This document shows positions 23,965-33,187 of a stretch of DNA of 64,000 nt, piece by piece. A model generated the notes under the pieces. The model was given only the letters and a program-made list of their open reading frames with translations. It did no database searches and was not told the DNA's origin. Source of the stretch: Gordonia prachuapensis. GTDB lineage: Bacteria; Actinomycetota; Actinomycetes; Mycobacteriales; Mycobacteriaceae. The translations under genes and the position numbers were made by a program. Numbering within the stretch: position 1 is the stretch's first letter; each line of letters begins with the position of its first letter. Location of the stretch: contig NZ_JAZDUE010000013.1 of assembly GCF_036350515.1 (NCBI RefSeq), positions 1-64,000 of the forward strand, in the 5' to 3' direction.

Positions 23965-25092
23965 GTGAATTCTGCCGACCTGGTGCGCGCCCACGGTCTC
24001 GACTCGTCGCTGCCGACCATCGGTGTGGAAGAGGAGTTCATCCTGGTCGACCGTGCATCCCGGCATCCAGTGGGCCGCAATCGAGAGGTGGCCGACGCCG
24101 CCTCCCGCCGTGGGGTGGATCTGGATCTGGAACTCACCACCTGTCAGGTCGAGATCGCCACCTCGACGTGCGCGACGAGTGGCCAGGTCCTCGACGAACT
24201 TCGTCGGCTGCGGTCGGTGGTGTCCGACGCGGCCGACGAGGTCGAGGTCGACGTGATCGGGACGGGTGTACCACCCACCATCCCGGATGCGTTCCCGGTG
24301 ACCGACACCGAGCGGTACCGCCGCATCGGCGAACAGTTCGGGATGCTCGCCCACGAGCAGGGGATCTCGGGCTGTCATGTTCATGTCGGCGTCGACGATC
24401 GGGACATCGCCGTCAAAGTCAGCAATCACCTGCGGCAACGACTACCGATTCTGCTGGCGATGTCGGCGAACTCGGCGATCTACCGGGATGCCGACACCGG
24501 ACACGCGAGCTGGCGGTCCATGCTGTGGAACCGTTGGCCGGCCTCCGGTCCGCCACCACATCTCCACTCGCGCGAGCATTTCGAACGGCTCGTGACGATG
24601 TTCGTCTCCTCCGGAGCGATCCTCGACGATCACATGGTGTATTGGGACATCCGACCGTCTGATCATCTACCCACCATCGAGATCCGCGTCGGCGACGTCC
24701 AGCAGCAACCCGCCGACACCGTCGCCCTGGCGACCGTCGTCCGGGCACTGGTCATGACGGCGACGAACGAGATCAATGCGGGAATCGATGCACCGGAAGT
24801 GGATTCGGCGGTACTGAGGGCTGCCATGTGGAAGGCCGCACACGATGGCGTCGACGGAGACGGCATCGATGTGCTGTCCCAGCGGCTCGTCCCGGCTCGG
24901 CAGATGATGTCCGACCTCGTCGACGACATCTCGGCCGCGCTCGACGTGCTCGGTGACAGCTCGTTGGTCACCGACTACATGAGGAGCTTGTCGGAGAACG
25001 GGAACGGTGCGACCCGTCAACGGCGCCGGTTCGCCGGAGGCGCCCAGGGGCGTGACATCGTGGCAGACGCTGCGCGTGTGTTCACCCGATGA
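23965..25092 (+). CDS. YbdK-type carboxylate-amine ligase (GCS2 family)
   Basis: A 375-residue glutamate-cysteine ligase-2 family enzyme. The motif IGVEEEFILVD at the N-terminus holds the metal-binding acidic residues. GCHVHVGVDDRD and the late TIEIRVGDVQQ are further GCS2 landmarks. YbdK proteins form an ATP-dependent amide bond with weak gamma-glutamylcysteine activity, and related EgtA starts ergothioneine synthesis in mycolata. No other egt gene is adjacent, so I do not call it egtA. The GTG 23965 start fits the family N-terminus. Confidence 0.87.
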   Translation: MNSADLVRAHGLDSSLPTIGVEEEFILVDRASRHPVGRNREVADAASRRGVDLDLELTTCQVEIATSTCATSGQVLDELRRLRSVVSDAADEVEVDVIGTGVPPTIPDAFPVTDTERYRRIGEQFGMLAHEQGISGCHVHVGVDDRDIAVKVSNHLRQRLPILLAMSANSAIYRDADTGHASWRSMLWNRWPASGPPPHLHSREHFERLVTMFVSSGAILDDHMVYWDIRPSDHLPTIEIRVGDVQQQPADTVALATVVRALVMTATNEINAGIDAPEVDSAVLRAAMWKAAHDGVDGDGIDVLSQRLVPARQMMSDLVDDISAALDVLGDSSLVTDYMRSLSENGNGATRQRRRFAGGAQGRDIVADAARVFTR

Positions 25093-25223
25093 TCGGTCCC
25101 GCCGACGCGGCAGTGTCGAACCGATCGGCTGCGGGGCCGGAGGAATAGGCCGCAGGTTCCGATTCGGGCGGAATCGACGACCAACTCAACCGTCACGGCG
25201 CCGACGGATCTAGGGTGGCCGAT

Positions 25224-26936
25224 ATGAGCAAGTCAGAGTCCGGTACCGACATCGACATCAAGCCCCGTAGTCGCGACGTCACCGACGGCCTCGAGAAGAC
25301 CGCCGCCCGCGGGATGCTGCGCGCGGTGGGCATGGGCGACGATGACTGGGTCAAACCCCAGATCGGCGTCGGATCGTCGTGGAACGAGATCACCCCGTGC
25401 AACCTGTCTCTCGATCGCCTGGCGAAGGCGGTCAAGGAGGGTGTGCACGAGGCCGGCGGGTATCCGCTGGAGTTCGGGACCATCTCGGTCTCCGATGGCA
25501 TCTCGATGGGCCACGAGGGCATGCACTTCTCGCTTGTGTCACGCGAGGTGATCGCTGACAGCGTGGAGACGGTCATGAACGCCGAGCGGCTCGACGGCTC
25601 GGTGCTTCTCGCCGGATGCGACAAGTCTCTGCCGGGCATGCTGATGGCCGCCGCGCGCCTCGACCTCGCCAACGTCTTCCTGTACGCCGGGTCTACGCTG
25701 CCGGGCTACGCCACGCTCTCAGACGGAGCGGAGCGACAGGTCACCATCATCGACGCGTTCGAGGCGGTCGGCGCCTGTTCACGCGGACTGATGAGCCGCG
25801 AGGACGTGGACACGATCGAACGGGCAATCTGCCCCGGAGAAGGCGCGTGTGGCGGGATGTACACGGCCAACACCATGGCCAGCGCCGCCGAGGCCTTGGG
25901 CATGTCGCTGCCCGGCAGCGCTGCGCCTCCGGCCCCTGACCGGCGACGCGACAGCTTCGCCCGGCAAAGCGGCGAGGCGGTCGTCGAGATGCTGCGCCGT
26001 GGGATCACCGCCCGCGACATCATGACCCGTGAAGCATTCGAGAACGCGATCGCGGTGGTGATGGCGTTCGGCGGATCGACCAACGCAGTGCTGCACCTAT
26101 TGGCGATCGCCAACGAGGCGGAGGTCTCACTGTCGCTCGACGATTTCGCGCGGATCGGCTCGCGGGTCCCGCATCTCGCCGACGTGAAACCCTTCGGTCG
26201 TCACGTGATGACCGACGTCGACCGGATCGGCGGTGTACCCGTCATCATGAAGGCACTGCTCGACGCCGGGCTGCTGCATGGTGAGTGCCTCACCGTCACC
26301 GGCAAGACCGTCGCCGAGAACCTGGCCGGCATCGCCCCGCCCGACCCCGACGGACTGGTGCTGCGTGCCATCGGCTCGCCGATCCATCCGACCGGGGGCA
26401 TCACCATTCTGAAGGGCTCACTCGCCCCAGAGGGTGCGGTGGTGAAGTCGGCCGGTTTCGACTCCGATGTGTTCGAAGGTGTGGCAAGGGTTTTCGACCG
26501 TGAACGGGCGGCCATGGATGCGCTCGAGGACGGCACGATCACCTCTGGTGATGTGGTGGTGATCCGCTACGAAGGTCCCAAGGGCGGTCCCGGCATGCGC
26601 GAGATGCTCGCGATCACCGGTGCCATCAAGGGCGCCGGCCTCGGCAAGGACGTCCTGCTGATGACCGACGGCCGGTTCTCCGGCGGCACCACCGGCCTGT
26701 GCGTGGGCCATGTCGCACCCGAGGCCGTCGACGGTGGCCCGATCGCTTTGGTCCGTGACGGGGATCGTATCCGCCTCGACGTCGGGAGCGGCACGCTCGA
26801 CCTCCTCGTGGACGACGATGAACTCGCCGGACGTGCCGACGACTTCACTCCGCTGCCGCCGCGGTACACGCGTGGCGTGCTGGCGAAGTACTCGAAGCTG
26901 GTCACGTCTGCCTCGGAGGGTGCCGTCTGCCGGTGA
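25224..26936 (+). CDS. ilvD: Dihydroxy-acid dehydratase
   Basis: A 570-residue IlvD/Edd family enzyme. It converts 2,3-dihydroxy-isovalerate or -methylvalerate to the 2-oxo acids in valine, isoleucine and leucine synthesis. Three cysteines that would hold the Fe-S cluster are Cys59 (TPCNLS), Cys132 (LAGCDKSLPG) and Cys209 (GEGACGGMY). The family motif DGRFSGGTTGLCVGHV is present near the C-terminus. I took ATG 25224; a GTG at 25215 would add three residues. No other ilv gene is in the window. Confidence 0.95.
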   Translation: MSKSESGTDIDIKPRSRDVTDGLEKTAARGMLRAVGMGDDDWVKPQIGVGSSWNEITPCNLSLDRLAKAVKEGVHEAGGYPLEFGTISVSDGISMGHEGMHFSLVSREVIADSVETVMNAERLDGSVLLAGCDKSLPGMLMAAARLDLANVFLYAGSTLPGYATLSDGAERQVTIIDAFEAVGACSRGLMSREDVDTIERAICPGEGACGGMYTANTMASAAEALGMSLPGSAAPPAPDRRRDSFARQSGEAVVEMLRRGITARDIMTREAFENAIAVVMAFGGSTNAVLHLLAIANEAEVSLSLDDFARIGSRVPHLADVKPFGRHVMTDVDRIGGVPVIMKALLDAGLLHGECLTVTGKTVAENLAGIAPPDPDGLVLRAIGSPIHPTGGITILKGSLAPEGAVVKSAGFDSDVFEGVARVFDRERAAMDALEDGTITSGDVVVIRYEGPKGGPGMREMLAITGAIKGAGLGKDVLLMTDGRFSGGTTGLCVGHVAPEAVDGGPIALVRDGDRIRLDVGSGTLDLLVDDDELAGRADDFTPLPPRYTRGVLAKYSKLVTSASEGAVCR

Positions 26937-27030
26937 GGGGGTCTCGATACGCCGGCTCGCAAGCTCACCGGCTACTCGACCAGCGGAAGGAGCGCCCGAC
27001 TCGCAAGCTCACCGGCTACTCAACCACGGC
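26937..27030 (+). repeat. Tandem intergenic repeat (REP-like) after ilvD
   Basis: A 27 bp sequence beginning CTCGCAAGCTCACCGG and ending CTACTCGACCA occurs at 26956-26982 and again at 27000-27026 with one mismatch. The first copy is preceded by GTCTCGATACGCCGG, so the unit can fold (GCCGG with CCGGC around CTCGCAAGCTCA). Sequences of the form GTCTCGATAC...CTACTCGACCA are dispersed between genes in many actinobacteria. It may also act as a terminator for ilvD. Confidence 0.65.
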
Positions 27031-27082
27031 GGCACATTGGAACACATTGAACGCTCTGTCTCTTGGTGCGTACGATCTGTCT

Positions 27083-27637
27083 ATGCAGCTGACCGAGTTG
27101 ATGGACACCGTCCCGTCCACCGCCACCGATGCGCTCGACCTGTTCGACTCATCGCCCGCCGTCGAGACGGAGTTCATGCTCGGGACGTGGCGCGGGGCGG
27201 AGCTGCCCACCGACCACCCGATGGACGGGCTGCTCGCCGCGAGCGGTTGGTGGGGAAAACAGTTCGTGGACGCCGAGACCGTGCACCCATTGCTGTTCCC
27301 GACCCGCGACGGAACGGCCCTGTGGCCGATGAATCCGGCGATTGCCTTCAGCGGCGTGCCCCTCGGTAACCGTGTCCCGGCGGTCAAGTCGTTGTCGTTC
27401 GCGACACCGATCGCTGCGACGCGACTGCTGTCCCAGGCCCGCAAGCCCAAGGCACGATTGCGCACCACCCGATATCGCGGTGTGGACAGCGCCACCATGA
27501 TCTATGACCAGTTGCCGGTCAATGACGTGTTCCGCCGCCTCACCGACGAGACGGTGATCGGTGCGATGGACCTCAAGGGGTCTGATCGCCCGTACTACTT
27601 CGTCCTGCACCGCGACGATTCGCTCGCGCTGCGCTGA
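27083..27637 (+). CDS. DUF4334 (GXWXG) family protein
   Basis: A 184-residue protein. The N-terminal domain holds the GTWRGAELPT segment (GxWxG motif, about residue 33), then HPMDGLLAASGWWGKQF. The C-terminal DUF4334 half has RLRTTRYRGVDSATMIYDQLPVNDVFRR and DRPYYFVLHRD. It resembles a small lipid-binding or hydrolase-like fold of unknown function. ATG 27083 is chosen because coding character begins there; the open frame upstream crosses the repeat after ilvD. Confidence 0.85.
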   Translation: MQLTELMDTVPSTATDALDLFDSSPAVETEFMLGTWRGAELPTDHPMDGLLAASGWWGKQFVDAETVHPLLFPTRDGTALWPMNPAIAFSGVPLGNRVPAVKSLSFATPIAATRLLSQARKPKARLRTTRYRGVDSATMIYDQLPVNDVFRRLTDETVIGAMDLKGSDRPYYFVLHRDDSLALR

Positions 27638-27663
27638 TCGTCCGCCTCCTCTGGCGGTTGAGG

Positions 27664-28101
27664 TCAGTCCAGGCAGAACTCGTTGCCTTCAGGGTCGGTG
27701 AGCACGATGTGTCCGCCCTGCAGCGGCGGTTCCGGCTCGAAACGCGTGACCCGGCGGGCGCCCACCGCCACGAGTCGATCGCACTCGGTCTCCAGTGCGA
27801 CCATGCGCTCGTCCCCCACCAGGTCGGGGGCGGCGCGCACATCGAGGTGCAGTCGATTCTTGCCCGACTTCTCCTCGGGCACCCGCTGGAAGAAGATCCT
27901 CGGGCCGTGGCCGTCCGGATCAACGATCCCGGAAGCGTCGTTACGCCGCTCGGGTGGGACGCCGAAGGCGTCGAGCGCCGCGTCCCATGAATCGAACCCT
28001 GGCGGCGGACTCTGGACTTGGTAGCCGAGGACGTCGGCCCAGAACTCGGCCAGTGCGCCCGGATCGGCGCTGTCGATGGTCACCTGGATCTCGCGAGACA
28101 T
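27664..28101 (-). CDS. VOC-family (glyoxalase-like) protein
   Basis: A 145-residue VOC-superfamily protein of the glyoxalase_6 type, made of two beta-alpha-beta-beta-beta repeats. The first begins IQVTIDSADPGALAEFWADVLGY. Later markers are RIFFQRVPE, NRLHLDVRA and IVLTDPEGNEFCLD. The metal ligands expected in true glyoxalases are only partly kept, so a catalytic role is not certain. Convergent with the DUF4334 gene. Confidence 0.85.
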   Translation of the reverse strand: MSREIQVTIDSADPGALAEFWADVLGYQVQSPPPGFDSWDAALDAFGVPPERRNDASGIVDPDGHGPRIFFQRVPEEKSGKNRLHLDVRAAPDLVGDERMVALETECDRLVAVGARRVTRFEPEPPLQGGHIVLTDPEGNEFCLD

Positions 28102-28187
28102 GATTCCTCTTTCCCGGCTGCGAACCCGATGTGATCGTGTCCGACGGTCTGCCGGACCCGCTTGACACCACTGTCCTCCACGACCCG

Positions 28188-28202
28188 GACAGGAACTGTC
28201 CT
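28188..28202. promoter_or_regulatory. Palindrome upstream of the lipoprotein gene
   Basis: GGACAGGAACTGTCC (6 bp arms around GAA) lies 79 bp upstream of the lipoprotein start, in the 179 bp divergent region with the VOC gene. It has the form of an operator for a dimeric regulator, but nothing ties it to a particular one. Confidence 0.35.
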
Positions 28203-28280
28203 ATTTCATCCGACAGGGACCTCTGCGACACGGCGAGGCGGTGTGCTCGTTCGGTTTGTCCGATCTGTAGCGTTACGGGC

Positions 28281-28871
28281 ATGTTCACGGTGCGCCGCGG
28301 GGCCGTCGCCTCCGCTCTGATGCTGACCATGGCGCTGAGCGCCTGCTCGTCTGACGACGGCTCGTCGGATTCGGCCACCGACGACTCCCCGACCACCTCG
28401 GCCGCCGCGACGAGTTGCCCGTCCGGCGCCGCATCGGACTCGGCAGAGCCGGCCTGGGACTACGACGGCGCGACCGGGAGCATCGCGGTCACGCCTCCGA
28501 CCGATGCCGCTGCCCCCAAGGTGGACGTCACGACACCGTTTTCGGTGAACGAAACCACGGTGGAAACCCTGGAACCGGCCGACGGCGCGGTCGTGGGCGA
28601 CACCGCCACCGTGTCTGTGTGTTACCTCGGTGTCAACGGCCGCGACGGATCGGTGTTCGACAGCAGCTACGAGCGGGGTATGCCTGCGGAGTTCCCGCTC
28701 GACGGCGTGGTGCCCGGGTTCCAGAAGGCGATCTCGGGTCAGAACGTCGGCGCCACGGTGGCGGTGGCGATGACGTCGGCCGACGGCTATCCGAGCGGCA
28801 ACCCGGCCGCGGGTATCGAACCGGACGACACGTTGGTGTTCGTCATCGAGATCCTGTCCGCCGACGGCTGA
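28281..28871 (+). CDS. FKBP-type peptidyl-prolyl isomerase, lipoprotein
   Basis: A 196-residue exported lipoprotein. The signal peptide (MFTVRRGAVASALMLTMALSAC in outline) ends in a lipobox, LSAC, so Cys22 would be lipidated. A Ser/Asp/Thr-rich linker follows to about residue 50. The FKBP domain spans about 90-196 with VFDSSYERG, VVPGFQKAISGQNVG and the end strand LVFVIEILS. It would help fold proteins outside the membrane. ATG 28281 gives a normal signal peptide. Confidence 0.9.
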   Translation: MFTVRRGAVASALMLTMALSACSSDDGSSDSATDDSPTTSAAATSCPSGAASDSAEPAWDYDGATGSIAVTPPTDAAAPKVDVTTPFSVNETTVETLEPADGAVVGDTATVSVCYLGVNGRDGSVFDSSYERGMPAEFPLDGVVPGFQKAISGQNVGATVAVAMTSADGYPSGNPAAGIEPDDTLVFVIEILSADG

Positions 28872-28893
28872 CAACGGTCACGACGTCCGTCGC

Positions 28894-29778
28894 TCAGTTC
28901 TGCCGCTCGAGGCGCCTCAGCGCGGTACGCGCACGATCCACGCGGCGCCGAGCCGCATCCAGGTCGTCCGCGGCGCCGCGCCGTTGCTCTTCGGCGGTCT
29001 CGACCTGACGGCGGGCGAAGCGCACTTCGGCGTCCCGCTGCTCGAGTTCGGCCCGTAGCCGCTCGAGGTCCTCGGACAGCTCATCAGCCCGTTGTCGCGC
29101 ACCGACGATCTCGCCGTCCTGTTTCCGGACCGTGTCCTCGGCGTCTCGTTCGGCGGCCTCGGCCTCGGCAAGCGCGGTCCGGGCGCGTTCCAATCGCTCG
29201 GTATCCACTTCGCCCGTCGACGATGCGGAGGAATCCTCGGCTTCCGCGTCAGGCTCCACCTCCGCCTCGCCGTCACCGGTGGGTTCCGGGACCAGGAAGA
29301 CTCCGGCCGGCCCGAATCCGCTGTACTCGGCCGCGGTCACCAGTCGGCCACGACGGAGGACATCGGCTATCTCGTCGTCGGCGACCGCGGCCCGCAGGGT
29401 CTGGCCGACGTCGCGGATCGCGTTGTCCGACAATTCGACACCGTTGGCATCTGCGGTCCGACGGACCGACATGACACACTCGGCGACGAGCTCCTGCCGC
29501 CGCTCGGCCAGGGCGCGCAGACGATCTGCCGACGACCTCCGCTGTGCGGCCAGCAGTTCCGCCGCGAGGTCGAGCAGTGCCGCCACACCATCGGGATCTG
29601 TTCGGACCCACTGGTTGATCGCCCACCCGACCTGGGTCGGACGCCGCAGAGCAGCGATCTGACGCCTCAGATCGCGGTTGCCGTCGCCCTTCGCCGCCTT
29701 GGCGAGTTGGTTGCGTCGCTCGACGAAGTCCGACGGCGCCAGGCCGTACAGCTCGTCGGTCACGTCGTCGATGTCCAT
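28894..29778 (-). CDS. Coiled-coil protein of unknown function
   Basis: A 294-residue protein I do not recognise by function. Residues 1-145 are mostly helical (APSDFVERRNQLAKAAK and RRPTQVGWAINQWVR are conserved-looking). Residues 165-195 are an acidic linker, and about 195-290 form a long coiled coil rich in Ala, Glu and Arg. It has no signal or membrane segment. Proteins of this architecture are common single-copy genes in mycolata. It follows the GNAT gene on the same strand by 6 bp, so the two are likely cotranscribed. Confidence 0.75.
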   Translation of the reverse strand: MDIDDVTDELYGLAPSDFVERRNQLAKAAKGDGNRDLRRQIAALRRPTQVGWAINQWVRTDPDGVAALLDLAAELLAAQRRSSADRLRALAERRQELVAECVMSVRRTADANGVELSDNAIRDVGQTLRAAVADDEIADVLRRGRLVTAAEYSGFGPAGVFLVPEPTGDGEAEVEPDAEAEDSSASSTGEVDTERLERARTALAEAEAAERDAEDTVRKQDGEIVGARQRADELSEDLERLRAELEQRDAEVRFARRQVETAEEQRRGAADDLDAARRRVDRARTALRRLERQN

Positions 29779-29784
29779 CGGTGA

Positions 29785-30582
29785 TCAGGTCCCGATGCTC
29801 ATCCGCACACGTCGACGCTCGCCGAACTTTCGGAACCCCAGGGCCTGCAGGATCGGTGACGACGTCTGCTCGGCGTGAACGAGCGCCAAGGTGGCGCCAC
29901 GGTCACGTGCATCTCGGACCCGGGCGCCGATGAGAGCGCGATAGACGCCCTGTCGGCGGAACTCCGGAAGCACGGCGGCACCCCACATCCTGGCCACCTG
30001 GGCGGCCAGCGAATAGCCTCCCGCGCCGGCGGTCACGCCCGCACAGCGGGCGACGAACAGACCTGGCGTGCGGTCATCGTCGTGCGCAGCGGACGGATCC
30101 GACAACACGGGCGGCACGAAGCCCCACGCGCGCCGGGACACATCCTCGAACTCGTCGATCCGGCAGTCCACGCCGACCTTCCGGCACTCCAGGTCATCGG
30201 TGGCCGCGAGACCGTCGGGCATCGGCCCGCCGATCTCCATCGCGACCACGTCGACGACTGCCACGGTCTCGGCTCCGTGCCTGTCGAGTATGTCCGTGCT
30301 CACCTCGCCCAGCGGTCCAGGGCCGACCGTCACCAGCGCAGCGCGGGCGCCATGCGAAGCAGCGATCGCCAGCGCGTTCTCGATGATCTCCGCCCCCGGG
30401 ATCCGTGGACCGCGGTAGTTGAGGAGTGTCGCCCCGCCTTCCTGCTGGTAGAACTCGTATCCGTCCACCATGAAGTACTCCGACCCGGCAGGATGCCACG
30501 ACGATCGCCACGCCGCGGACTCGGCCAGCACGGCATCCGACGCCCACATCATCCGATCCGCCTCGCTCGCACGCACACCCAA
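29785..30582 (-). CDS. GNAT-family N-acetyltransferase
   Basis: A 265-residue protein whose C-terminal half (about 160-260) is a GNAT acyltransferase fold. The acetyl-CoA loop is VLPEFRRQGVYRALIGARV, preceded by AGAGGYSLAAQVARMWGAA and followed by HAEQTSSPILQALGFRKF. The N-terminal 150 residues form a second, degenerate GNAT-like domain. The substrate is unknown. It starts an operon with the coiled-coil gene. Confidence 0.87.
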   Translation of the reverse strand: MGVRASEADRMMWASDAVLAESAAWRSSWHPAGSEYFMVDGYEFYQQEGGATLLNYRGPRIPGAEIIENALAIAASHGARAALVTVGPGPLGEVSTDILDRHGAETVAVVDVVAMEIGGPMPDGLAATDDLECRKVGVDCRIDEFEDVSRRAWGFVPPVLSDPSAAHDDDRTPGLFVARCAGVTAGAGGYSLAAQVARMWGAAVLPEFRRQGVYRALIGARVRDARDRGATLALVHAEQTSSPILQALGFRKFGERRRVRMSIGT

Positions 30583-30669
30583 TCAGTACCGCATCCCGGC
30601 CCGACGGTGTACCCGCGTCGGCTGACGACATCGGCTGGTGTCCCGCCCAGCTGTGCCTACCCTGGCGTC

Positions 30670-31440
30670 ATGGATGTCTCAATGCGGGTCAGCAGTCCTC
30701 TCGCCATCATCGTGGTCTTCGGCGCAATTGCGCAGGTGGTAGCCCCGATCGTGCCGTTCGCGGGTGTCGGGGCGTCACCGAACGAATCCACGGTCGACCT
30801 GTTGATCACTCCGGCCGGCTACACGTTCTCCATCTGGAGTGTCATCTACCTGCTGTCGATCGTCCTCGCCGCGACGGTGCTGCTGACGAGGTCCACCGGC
30901 ACCCGCGCGGCGCACCGCTTGGCCGTCGACCTCTCGATCGCCTTCTTCGGCGCAGCGATCTGGATCCTCTTCTCGGCCGCCGAATGGCGGTGGGTCACAT
31001 CGATCGTGTTGACCGTCATGACCGTGGCGCTGCTCGACGCCGCGCGGATCGCCGCCGGGCATCGGGACGAGGATGCGCCGGGGTGGCGGACCGCGCTCAC
31101 TCGGGTCACGGTCGGGATCTATGCCGGCTGGGCGACGGCCGCCGTATTCCAGAACTGGGCGTCGGACATCGCGGACAGCGGTGCCGATCCGGACGAACCA
31201 TGGTGGCAGTTGGTCATTTTGATCGCGGCGGCGGTCTTCGCATCCGTCGTGACCTGGCTGTTCGGCGGCGTGCTGATCGGGTATCCCCTGACCGTGATCT
31301 GGGCGCTCGTCGGGATCATCGTGACGGCAGCGGGCGTCACGCCGTCCGTCGTGATCATCTGCGCCGTAACCATCGTGGTAGTGGCGGCGGTCGCGGGCGT
31401 GGTAATGCTCAGAGGCCGAGCTCGACCATCCGTCGCGTGA
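30670..31440 (+). CDS. TspO/MBR-like tryptophan-rich membrane protein
   Basis: A 256-residue protein with about seven hydrophobic segments. The motif TPAGYTFSIWSVIYLLS (about residues 46-62) matches the TspO/MBR-type signature and later Trp residues (AAEWRWV, YAGWATAAVFQNW) support the link. TspO proteins bind tetrapyrroles and steroids, but this branch is longer than the classic 150-160 residue form and its ligand is unknown. The 3' end overlaps the convergent GMC gene by 32 bp. Confidence 0.7.
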   Translation: MDVSMRVSSPLAIIVVFGAIAQVVAPIVPFAGVGASPNESTVDLLITPAGYTFSIWSVIYLLSIVLAATVLLTRSTGTRAAHRLAVDLSIAFFGAAIWILFSAAEWRWVTSIVLTVMTVALLDAARIAAGHRDEDAPGWRTALTRVTVGIYAGWATAAVFQNWASDIADSGADPDEPWWQLVILIAAAVFASVVTWLFGGVLIGYPLTVIWALVGIIVTAAGVTPSVVIICAVTIVVVAAVAGVVMLRGRARPSVA

Positions 31441-33184
31441 TCCGGTCGTCGGTGCTGACCACCGGCGCGCCGGAGGCCACCCACCGATCACCACCGAAGT
31501 AGGTGGTCATGATGTTCTCGGCGGTCCGTGTCGCTAGCGCCTGTGTGGTCAGCGTCGGGTTGGGGCCGCCGAGCGAGTTGGCCAGGACCGAGTTGTCCGC
31601 GATGAACAATCGGTCGACGAACCGCGCCTCCCCGGACGGACGCGCAACCGAGTTCTTCGAGGACTCCCCCATCCGCATCGATGAGTGGACGTGCAGCAGC
31701 AGCGGCGCCCAGTCGAGGCGATACACCTTGCGCGCACCCGCCTTTCGGAGGAGCTGTGCGGCCTTGGTGGCGACGTACTCACGATTGCGGCGCGTCGGTG
31801 CGGAGCGTTTGCGGATGTCGATGTCGATCTTCGCGACCGCGCCGTTGGAATCGGCCGGAAAGGCCGACGGAGTGATGCGGCATTCCGGTTCGACGTGATC
31901 GTCGGTGATGCACAGAATGTTCAGCATCCGGTCGATACCGTGCGCCATGAAGTCGCGGAGTTCCTCACCGGCGAGACGACCGGTCGGGCCGTCCCAGGCG
32001 CCCCGCATCCCACGTCCGTTGGTGTACTGGCCACGGATACCGCTGTTCGACAACGTCATCGTGAAGGCCTGGATCGCCGGTGTCACCCCCGAGTTCTCCA
32101 GGCAGCCGTAGCCCGGTAGCTCCACCCGCGAACACGAGTTCGCGCCGCGGGTGTTGCCCGTGTCCTCGTCGAACAGTCCGACCACCCAGTCGAACCAGTG
32201 GTCGGTGTGACCGCGCCCCACCCAGCCATTGGGATTCGGCAGGCCACTGTTGAACCAGAGCCGCGGGCTCTCGGTGGCACCTCCGGCCAGGACGACCACG
32301 CGGGCATCTTCCCGCGACTGCTCACCGGTCGCATTGTCGCGCCAGGACACGCCCGTCGCCCGGGTCTCACTGCCCGACCCCTGCATATGGATCTGTTGCA
32401 CAAAGCAATCCGTGCGCAGCTCGATCGCCCTACCGCCCGCCCGGACGGCGTCGGCGGCGAGGCCGAGAGGGACATAGCTGTTGTCGGTGGAGCGGCGGGC
32501 GAACAGGTTGCGCGGCGCCTGCGCGGGCTGGTAGCAGCCTTGGAAGCAATGGCCGCAGAAGGTGCATCCCTGCGCTTGCGGGTGGACGAGCAGATCGGAG
32601 TCCGACGTCCGGCCGGCGGTCCCTCCTGGATGGAGGATGCAGTTGGGTTGTGGCCGAAAGGAAGCGCGCGTGGTGTCTCTGGACCGCTGCAGCGGCAGAC
32701 CGAGCCCTTCACAGCCGCGGAAGAAGATCGCTTCCTTGGTGCCCATCGGGGCGGGCTTCACCGGCAGCGTCTCCTCGACCCACTCCAGGTAGGGCACGAG
32801 TTCGCGGTAGGTGAACGGAAACCGGTGCGCGGTGTCGTACAGTGCGGCGTCGCGCCCGCGGTACCCCGCGAACACACCGGGGTACGGACGGGGACTGTTG
32901 CCGAAGAAGTGCTGCGTGGTGCCGCCGACCCCGGCCAGTTCCCACACGAAACTGTTCTGCGCCCATTCCCGGAACCAGCCGGCCTTGTCCCGATCGCCCG
33001 GACCGAATCGCAGGAACCCCGCCGTCGGGTCGTTGGCGTCGAACTCCAGGTGCGACCACTGGCGAGCCGGATTCGCCTGCCGTGGGCCACCTTCGAGGAT
33101 CAACACGTCGAGTCCCTGCCCGGCCAGCTCGGCGGCCACGACCGGCCCTCCGCCGCCGGCACCTATCACGATCACGTCACGCAC
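31409..33184 (-). CDS. GMC-family FAD oxidoreductase with Cys cluster motif
   Basis: A 591-residue flavoprotein. The FAD Rossmann motif VIGAGGGGPVVAAEL sits at the extreme N-terminus, so it has no signal peptide. A CxxCxxCxxxC motif (Cys207, 210, 213, 217) resembles the Fe-S site of FAD-dependent sugar dehydrogenases. The GMC active-site pair is probably the His in LLHVHSSMRMG and the Asn in GGPNPTLT. It starts 3 bp after the stop of the Tat-exported DUF5987 gene, suggesting a dehydrogenase complex carried across the membrane by its partner. The substrate is unknown; sugars, sterols and alcohols are possible. Confidence 0.87.
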   Translation of the reverse strand: MRDVIVIGAGGGGPVVAAELAGQGLDVLILEGGPRQANPARQWSHLEFDANDPTAGFLRFGPGDRDKAGWFREWAQNSFVWELAGVGGTTQHFFGNSPRPYPGVFAGYRGRDAALYDTAHRFPFTYRELVPYLEWVEETLPVKPAPMGTKEAIFFRGCEGLGLPLQRSRDTTRASFRPQPNCILHPGGTAGRTSDSDLLVHPQAQGCTFCGHCFQGCYQPAQAPRNLFARRSTDNSYVPLGLAADAVRAGGRAIELRTDCFVQQIHMQGSGSETRATGVSWRDNATGEQSREDARVVVLAGGATESPRLWFNSGLPNPNGWVGRGHTDHWFDWVVGLFDEDTGNTRGANSCSRVELPGYGCLENSGVTPAIQAFTMTLSNSGIRGQYTNGRGMRGAWDGPTGRLAGEELRDFMAHGIDRMLNILCITDDHVEPECRITPSAFPADSNGAVAKIDIDIRKRSAPTRRNREYVATKAAQLLRKAGARKVYRLDWAPLLLHVHSSMRMGESSKNSVARPSGEARFVDRLFIADNSVLANSLGGPNPTLTTQALATRTAENIMTTYFGGDRWVASGAPVVSTDDRITRRMVELGL

Positions 33185-33187
33185 AGA

